This document shows positions 60,101-64,000 of a DNA stretch of 64,000 bases, piece after piece. The notes under the pieces were generated by a model. The model saw only the letters and a program-made list of their open reading frames with translations. It had not been told where the DNA came from and searched no databases. How positions within the stretch are numbered: the stretch's first letter is position 1; each line of letters starts with the position of its first letter. The position numbers and the translations under genes were made by a program. The DNA lies in NCBI RefSeq assembly GCF_000739915.1, contig NZ_BBJT01000007.1:310001-374000 (forward strand), given 5' to 3'. The DNA is from Paenibacillus chitinolyticus NBRC 15660 (GTDB lineage: Bacteria; Bacillota; Bacilli; Paenibacillales; NBRC-103111).

Positions 60101-60952
60101 ATGCAAACCGTAACATTGAACAACGGTGTGAAAATGCCGATCATCGGCTTCGGTGTCTACCAAGTTCCCGATGCTGAAGAATGCGAGAACGCAGTATATG
60201 AAGCGTTGATGGCCGGTTACCGCCTGATCGACACCGCTGCCGGTTATCTGAACGAGGAAGCGGTCGGACGCGCGATTAAGCGCAGTGGCGTACCGCGTGA
60301 GGAGCTGTTCATCACGACCAAGCTCTGGGTTCAGGATGCCGGCTACGAGAGTGCCAAGCTGGCGTTTGCCAAATCCTTGAAGAAGCTGCAGCTCGACTAT
60401 CTCGATCTGTACCTTATTCACCAGCCGTTTGGCGATTACTACGGCGCTTGGCGTGCGATGGAAGATCTGTACCGCGAAGGCAAGATCAGGGTGATCGGTG
60501 TAAGCAACTTCCTGCCCGACCGTCTGATGGACCTCATCGTGCATAACGAAATCGTGCCCGCCGTCAACCAGATCGAAACGCACCCGTTCTACCAGCAGAT
60601 CGAGAGTGCCGCTTTTATGAAAGAGCAGGGAGTGCAGCACCAGTCGTGGGCGCCGTTCGCTGAAGGACTCAACAACATGTTCGGGAACGAAGTGCTGGAC
60701 TCGATCGCAGACAAACACAACAAGTCCGTCGCCCAGGTCGTGTTGCGCTGGCTTGTTCAGCGCGAAGTCGTCGTCATTCCAAAATCGGTGCGCAAAGAGC
60801 GGATCATAGAAAACTTCGATATTTTCGACTTTGAGTTAAGCGCGGACGATATGGAACAAATTTCGACCCTTGATACGCGGGAAAGTCTCTTCTTATCGTA
60901 CCGCGATCCGGAAGTCGCCAAGATGATGGGCAACTGGAGAGTCGATCTGTAA
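60101..60952 (+). CDS. Aldo/keto reductase
   Basis: A 283-residue enzyme with Asp44 and Tyr49 (LIDTAAGYL), Lys74 (ITTKLW) and His107 (YLIHQPF), all of the AKR catalytic tetrad, and [17 protein letters not shown] for NADPH. GGGAGGAATTACA lies just before ATG 60101 and not before ATG 60086. It is activated through the MerR-type promoter at 59966, so it should respond to aldehyde or electrophile stress. Confidence 0.93.
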   Translation: MQTVTLNNGVKMPIIGFGVYQVPDAEECENAVYEALMAGYRLIDTAAGYLNEEAVGRAIKRSGVPREELFITTKLWVQDAGYESAKLAFAKSLKKLQLDYLDLYLIHQPFGDYYGAWRAMEDLYREGKIRVIGVSNFLPDRLMDLIVHNEIVPAVNQIETHPFYQQIESAAFMKEQGVQHQSWAPFAEGLNNMFGNEVLDSIADKHNKSVAQVVLRWLVQREVVVIPKSVRKERIIENFDIFDFELSADDMEQISTLDTRESLFLSYRDPEVAKMMGNWRVDL

Positions 60953-61002
60953 ACCTTAATCGAACCGAAAACTCATCACGCGTTTATCCTCATCTAGTAA
61001 GA

Positions 61003-61029
61003 AAGGACAGGGCGGTCGCCCCTGTCCTT
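61003..61029 (+). terminator. Terminator after the aldo/keto reductase
   Basis: AAGGACAGGGC pairs with GCCCCTGTCCTT (one bulge), followed by CTTT. Confidence 0.75.
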
Positions 61030-61101
61030 CTTTACTTGAATAGCAAACGATTGCCCTATGTACCTTTCTAGCGTTTCCTTGACCCGAAACCTACCCAAAA
61101 A

Positions 61102-61200
61102 AACTTGCCCTTATTTAGGGTACGGTTCAGCTTAACGGGTCTATCGGCGGAAAGTGCGAAAAGCGCATGCCGCAGTGCGTATTGGCCAACCTTTCAAGAG
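61102..61200 (+). repeat. Dispersed repeat, type A with long tail
   Basis: ACTTGCCCTTATTTAGGG, TACGGTTCAGCTTAACGGG and TCTATCGGCGGAAAG, then the tail AGCGCATGCCGCAGTGCG and TATTGGCCAACCTTTCAA. Together with the hairpin at 61227 it gives the complete element. Confidence 0.75.
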
Positions 61201-61226
61201 GGCATAATCAAACCTGCTTATTAATA

Positions 61227-61257
61227 CACGGAAGGCCACCGAAGTAATCGGCGGCCT
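61227..61257 (-). terminator. GGCCACC terminator cassette after the RibD-type gene
   Basis: GGAAGGCCACCG/CGGCGGCC with AAGTAAT loop. It matches the cassettes at 38660 and 59408 and ends the minus-strand gene at 61313. Confidence 0.65.
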
Positions 61258-61312
61258 GAACGAACTTGATTTAACTATCTTCTCCCGTTATGGAAAACCT
61301 TGTACGGCACGG

Positions 61313-61882
61313 CTATTTCTCCAACTCATAGCGGGCCGCGATAATGCCCGACTTGAGCGTTCGGCTGGCCAGCAGCTTGAGCCTGATTTTCTCACCGCCG
61401 CCGTCGAATACCGATTTTCCGCCGCCCAGGATGACCGGACAAATCGTCAGCATGAATTCGTCGATCAGGCCGAACTCAAGTAGCGTCTTCGCTGCCCCTG
61501 GGCTGCCGAAGATAACGAGATTTTTGCCAGGCTGCTCCTTGAGCGCCTTGATTTCCTCTGCGATATTGTCCTTGATCAGCATCGTATTGTTCCATTCAGC
61601 CTTGTCCATCGAGCCGGAAATGACGATCTTCTTAACATCCTGCACCCATTTGGCATGCTCCATATCGTGCCTCGACGCATTCGGATTTTCCAGCACCGTG
61701 GGCCAGTAGCTCTCCATCATTCGATACGTCGTGCGTCCGTATACGGGAGAGCCGACTTCGGCCACAACCTCCTCGGCGTATTTCTCTAATTCCTCGTTGT
61801 ACGGAATCCAACCCAGTCCTCCGTTCGAATCCGACGCATACCCGTCCAGCGACACATGCATGAACAATACGAGTTTTCTCAT
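61313..61882 (-). CDS. Dihydrofolate reductase family protein (RibD C-terminal type)
   Basis: A 189-residue NADPH-binding protein: KLVLFMHVSLDGYASDSNGG, the VYGRTTYRMMESYWP motif, and the FGSPGAAKTLLEFGLIDEF cofactor segment, as in RibD_C/DHFR-like reductases. These are often called deaminase/reductase-like and do not make folate. GGGGGAG lies 8 bases before ATG 61882. The promoter at 61965 carries a perfect palindrome, so a repressor controls it. The substrate is unknown. Confidence 0.85.
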   Translation of the reverse strand: MRKLVLFMHVSLDGYASDSNGGLGWIPYNEELEKYAEEVVAEVGSPVYGRTTYRMMESYWPTVLENPNASRHDMEHAKWVQDVKKIVISGSMDKAEWNNTMLIKDNIAEEIKALKEQPGKNLVIFGSPGAAKTLLEFGLIDEFMLTICPVILGGGKSVFDGGGEKIRLKLLASRTLKSGIIAARYELEK

Positions 61883-61964
61883 GTTTGTTTCTCCCCCGAT
61901 TTCGAAGTTTATTTGCTCGATTATTTTGGCCGTTGGCCCGTGTTTCATCCCGCTGTTACGTTCA

Positions 61965-61994
61965 CTATAAATCATTACGTTACGTAACGTTCAA
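61965..61994 (-). promoter_or_regulatory. Promoter with ACGTTACGTAACGT palindrome
   Basis: TTGAAC (61994-61989), an 18-base spacer and TATAGT (61970-61965) on the minus strand. The palindrome (61977-61990) spans the spacer and one edge of the -35 box. Confidence 0.65.
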
Positions 61995-62102
61995 GTAGAA
62001 ATCTGAATTTTTTTGAAGACATTAATGTTGCCAATCCTGCCCGTTAGCTTAACACAATGTATTTGAGGCGCTATGAGATTAACGCGACTGTGATGGTAAG
62101 AC

Positions 62103-62133
62103 GAAAAAAAGGGGACGTAATTAAACGTCCCCT
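62103..62133 (-). terminator. Terminator after the cupin gene (minus strand)
   Basis: GGGGACGT (62111-62118) with ACGTCCCC (62125-62132). On the minus strand the stem is followed by a TTTTTTT run. The stem-loop GACACCC/GGGTGTC with a T-rich tail at 62179-62203 is a further plus-strand hairpin. Confidence 0.7.
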
Positions 62134-62373
62134 CAGCCTGTAGACAAAACTCCGTTCGGAGCAGGGGCAGCAGGCCGAGACACCCTGATTGGGTGTCCTT
62201 TATTGTAGTGACAAGGGTTATATCTACTGGGCAAATTGCTCAATCAGACCATCCAAGTATGCAAAACAAATTGGAAACCCAGCCATCCTGAACACGGTTT
62301 TACTCTTCATCAATCACATGAATTTGCACAAGAAATCATGTTCTCATTCATTAGTTCTTACTTGTAGCAAGCC

Positions 62374-62739
62374 CTAGATCCAAGTATCGTGGGCTGCTGT
62401 TATTTCGGTCTCAGGACCGCCAGTGTTTACAACGCTTTTAGGCTCCACCAACATGAGATGGCATTCTTTTTCGGCGGAAGGCTTCATCTCTATTCCCCTT
62501 GGGACAATAAACATCTCACCCTTGGAAATTTTCACTTGGCCATCACGAAAATCAAGGATCATTTCCCCTTCGAGTGCGATAAATACCTTATCGGTATCTT
62601 GATGAACATGCCATTCGTAATCCCCGGCAATCTTAATAAGCTTAAATTGATAGTCATTCATTTCACCAATGACTTTCAGAGACCAATAGTCGTTGAATTG
62701 GGATAGCTTCTCATTCAGATTAATAGCTTGGTATTGGAT
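62374..62739 (-). CDS. Cupin-domain protein with probable ATC start
   Basis: A protein of 121 residues if translation starts at ATC 62739: residues QYQAINLNEKLSQFNDYW and SLKVIGE precede the first Met. They continue the family's typical N-terminus (ahead of MNDYQFKLIKIAGDYEWHVH, the first cupin strands). AAGGAGG (62753-62747) is exactly 7 bases before the ATC, with no SD near ATG 62661. His and Glu of the metal site are in EWHVHQDTDKVFIALEGE. If the ATC is not used, only 95 residues remain and the first strand is lost. The alternative is a recent start-codon mutation. Confidence 0.6.
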   Translation of the reverse strand: MQYQAINLNEKLSQFNDYWSLKVIGEMNDYQFKLIKIAGDYEWHVHQDTDKVFIALEGEMILDFRDGQVKISKGEMFIVPRGIEMKPSAEKECHLMLVEPKSVVNTGGPETEITAAHDTWI

Positions 62740-62740
62740 A

Positions 62741-62788
62741 TTAACCCCTCCTTATTTCTACAGTGAACAGGCCTTTAATCTGTTGCAT
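62741..62788 (-). CDS. 15-codon upstream ORF before the cupin gene
   Basis: ATG 62788 to TAA 62741, with GGAG about 8 bases upstream. The ribosome site of the cupin gene lies inside it, and its TAA ends one base before the cupin ATC. It could couple translation of the cupin to a terminating ribosome. No family; short length limits certainty. Confidence 0.4.
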   Translation of the reverse strand: MQQIKGLFTVEIRRG

Positions 62789-62874
62789 ATGAAATTTCTC
62801 CAACCTAATATCTTCTTTGATTTGACACTATTATAGTAAAGTAATTTTTAAAATAGAATGGATGTTTGCTGAAA

Positions 62875-63702
62875 TCAGCATGGATTATTGATGAACTTCT
62901 CTCGATATTTAGTGGGAGAAATACCAAATTGTTTCTTGAACACTCTACTAAAATAAAAGGGGTCGGCAATTCCGACAGCTTGCGCAATTTGTTGTACAGG
63001 CACATCACTTGTAAATAACATTCTTTGCGCCATGTTTAGACGATATTTTAATAAATACTCTGCTGGTCCCATACCTGCATGTGTTCTAAATACATAAGAA
63101 AGTCGATTTCGATTAACGTTATTTTGTTCTGCAAGCGATGCTATTGTAAGGCTTTGATCATAGTATTCTTGCATGTAATTAGATACCCGTTCGAATAATG
63201 TATGGGTTTCACAACTATTTTGCCTATTATCGACACATAATAAGGCTTCATTCAGTACATCGCGAAACAACATCTCGGTCTGAAACATCGAAATGCCTCC
63301 ACGCTGATTATAAACATGCCAAAGACGCATAATTAGCTCAAGAAGACGAGGAGATTGCCCTGTTAATAATTCAAAATGCTGATGCAAAAAGCTTGACTCT
63401 TTTAGTTCTGAGTTACATATCCGGTATAAAACAAGGATGTATTCCCAGTCAGTTTTACCAAACACTTTTTGAGATAGTTTCATTTTTGCACCCCCATGTA
63501 CAACTTTCCCTGGCGTAAAAATATAGGGGGTTCCATTAAATTGAAATTGTATTTTTCCTGTAAGAGGAAACACAAATCCGGGAAAAGAATCTGTATAGTC
63601 GGCGTGAGGCACACCTGGATTTCTAGCGTATCGATATACTCCTTGTACTTGAAAAGGAGTCTGTGCCAGATACTCTGCTAGCTGATTAACGTCGATTTTC
63701 AC
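62875..63702 (-). CDS. AraC family transcriptional regulator
   Basis: A 275-residue regulator: N-terminal cupin-like sensing domain (about 20-100, FVFPLTGKIQFQFNGTPYIF) and C-terminal AraC double HTH (about 175-270, TIASLAEQNNVNRNRLSYVFR and QQIAQAVGIADPFYFSRVFK). It is upstream of the cupin gene on the same strand, but its own promoter/SD lies at 63703-63720. The AraC-cupin spacing and shared direction suggest regulation of the cupin gene. Confidence 0.9.
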   Translation of the reverse strand: MKIDVNQLAEYLAQTPFQVQGVYRYARNPGVPHADYTDSFPGFVFPLTGKIQFQFNGTPYIFTPGKVVHGGAKMKLSQKVFGKTDWEYILVLYRICNSELKESSFLHQHFELLTGQSPRLLELIMRLWHVYNQRGGISMFQTEMLFRDVLNEALLCVDNRQNSCETHTLFERVSNYMQEYYDQSLTIASLAEQNNVNRNRLSYVFRTHAGMGPAEYLLKYRLNMAQRMLFTSDVPVQQIAQAVGIADPFYFSRVFKKQFGISPTKYREKFINNPC

Positions 63703-63945
63703 ATTGCATACCCCCTTTTCAATGATTATTGACCGATACTCCCGAGATCATTCGTTGTACATCCTGTGCAGCTCTTTTCAAGGATGAACCCATTGGCATC
63801 AAGAACCTATTTTAAGGTCCGTTTCCCACCGCGTAATGTTTCCCATAAGTCAATTCTAGTAGAAGGCTGTTGCAATCTGCCGCCACCCTCCTTAATTACC
63901 TGTTTAATCCTCAGTTTATATACTTCCAATTTTCATTAAGCGTAG

Positions 63946-63990
63946 AAAGGCAGCCGATCGTTATCCATCATGATCGACTGCCTTTAAATT
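63946..63990. terminator. Repeat-type terminator AAAGGCAG...CTGCCTTT
   Basis: AAAGGCAG (63946-63953) with CTGCCTTT (63978-63985) and inner GATC/GATC; nearly identical to 41919. The stretch 63703-63945 shows no convincing gene. Confidence 0.7.
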
Positions 63991-64000
63991 AAACTGTTAT

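Noticed and set aside
60011-60718. 235-codon minus-strand frame opposite the aldo/keto reductase
   Set aside because: Shadow; the plus-strand frame carries the full catalytic tetrad.
63715-63900. Protein-like minus-strand stretches before the AraC gene (for example VLDANGFILEKSCTGCT)
   Set aside because: Interrupted by a stop, no start codon and no clear family; evidence too weak to call a pseudogene.
1-64000. CRISPR array, tRNA or rRNA genes, integrase or transposase
   Set aside because: No regularly spaced repeats, no cloverleaf or rRNA-like sequence, and no recombinase motif was found; the dispersed repeats are irregularly spaced and decayed.

Overview
The window looks like a chromosomal segment of a spore-forming Firmicute of the Paenibacillaceae type (Paenibacillus, Cohnella and relatives). 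This rests on the near-balanced base composition, strong AAGGAGG-type ribosome sites with some TTG/GTG starts, many OmpR-type two-component pairs, a spore-type CwlJ/SleB-like cell-wall hydrolase, a Btr-like AraC/siderophore-binding regulator with Fur boxes, and a high density of one-component regulators each next to a transporter or reductase. No rRNA, tRNA, CRISPR array, intact insertion sequence or complete prophage was seen. It reads as an accessory region of many small regulator-plus-effector modules.

Layout. 1-2480: end of a DHA2 drug exporter, a WYL regulator and an SDR oxidoreductase. 2796-6163: methyltransferase, DedA, response regulator and histidine kinase, with overlapping genes. 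6525-7914: PadR regulator and HAAS-type membrane protein. 8027-9270: ArsR regulator and aldo/keto reductase. 9581-12881: response regulator, kinase and penicillin-binding-type serine hydrolase. 13083-15308: TetR regulator and MFS exporter with clear operators. 15540-19530: AT-rich patch of small secreted, SMI1-like, DUF421 and lipoprotein genes. 19815-21288: MarR regulator and hydrolase. 21446-22578: probable spore-associated genes. 22808-25844: GntR regulator, DeoD phosphorylase and MFS transporter (nucleoside salvage). 26107-28068: LRR-like protein and DUF4062 protein. 28144-31982: S41 protease and a two-component system. 32357-33533: EVE and DinB genes. 33743-38504: a 1225-residue four-module AAA+ protein translationally coupled to two membrane proteins. 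38726-45310: HxlR/DoxX, a YeiL-like regulator with an HcaT-like transporter, DUF1697, RidA, WYL and a YcaQ-like glycosylase. 45429-48463: SMI1/HEAT, endonuclease V-like and zinc-ribbon proteins. 48764-49821: TetR regulator and membrane protein. 50336-54352: iron-regulated set. 55134-57083: XRE-ImmA/IrrE protein with a partner. 57404-63702: hypothetical protein, DUF1877, MerR and aldo/keto reductase, RibD-type reductase, cupin and AraC.

Between genes lies a family of decayed dispersed repeats with CGCCG...CGGCG or TTGCCGT...ACGGCAA ends. At least fourteen copies or fragments were found by eye. Some are joined to one of several terminator hairpins that also recur at distant places. Several gene remnants sit next to these repeats: an EthD fragment at 25970, a copy of the 3' end of the 47630 gene at 32215, a truncated ORF at 48456 and a frameshifted ORF at 54468. 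The region has therefore been shaped by repeat spread and gene decay.

The best candidates for something undescribed are the AAA+/membrane-protein locus (33743-38504), the structured leader with an internal anti-Shine-Dalgarno sequence before the secreted protein at 16199, the cupin gene that appears to start at ATC behind a short upstream ORF (62374-62788), and the repeat/terminator family. Function calls are from memory of protein families; no searches were run.
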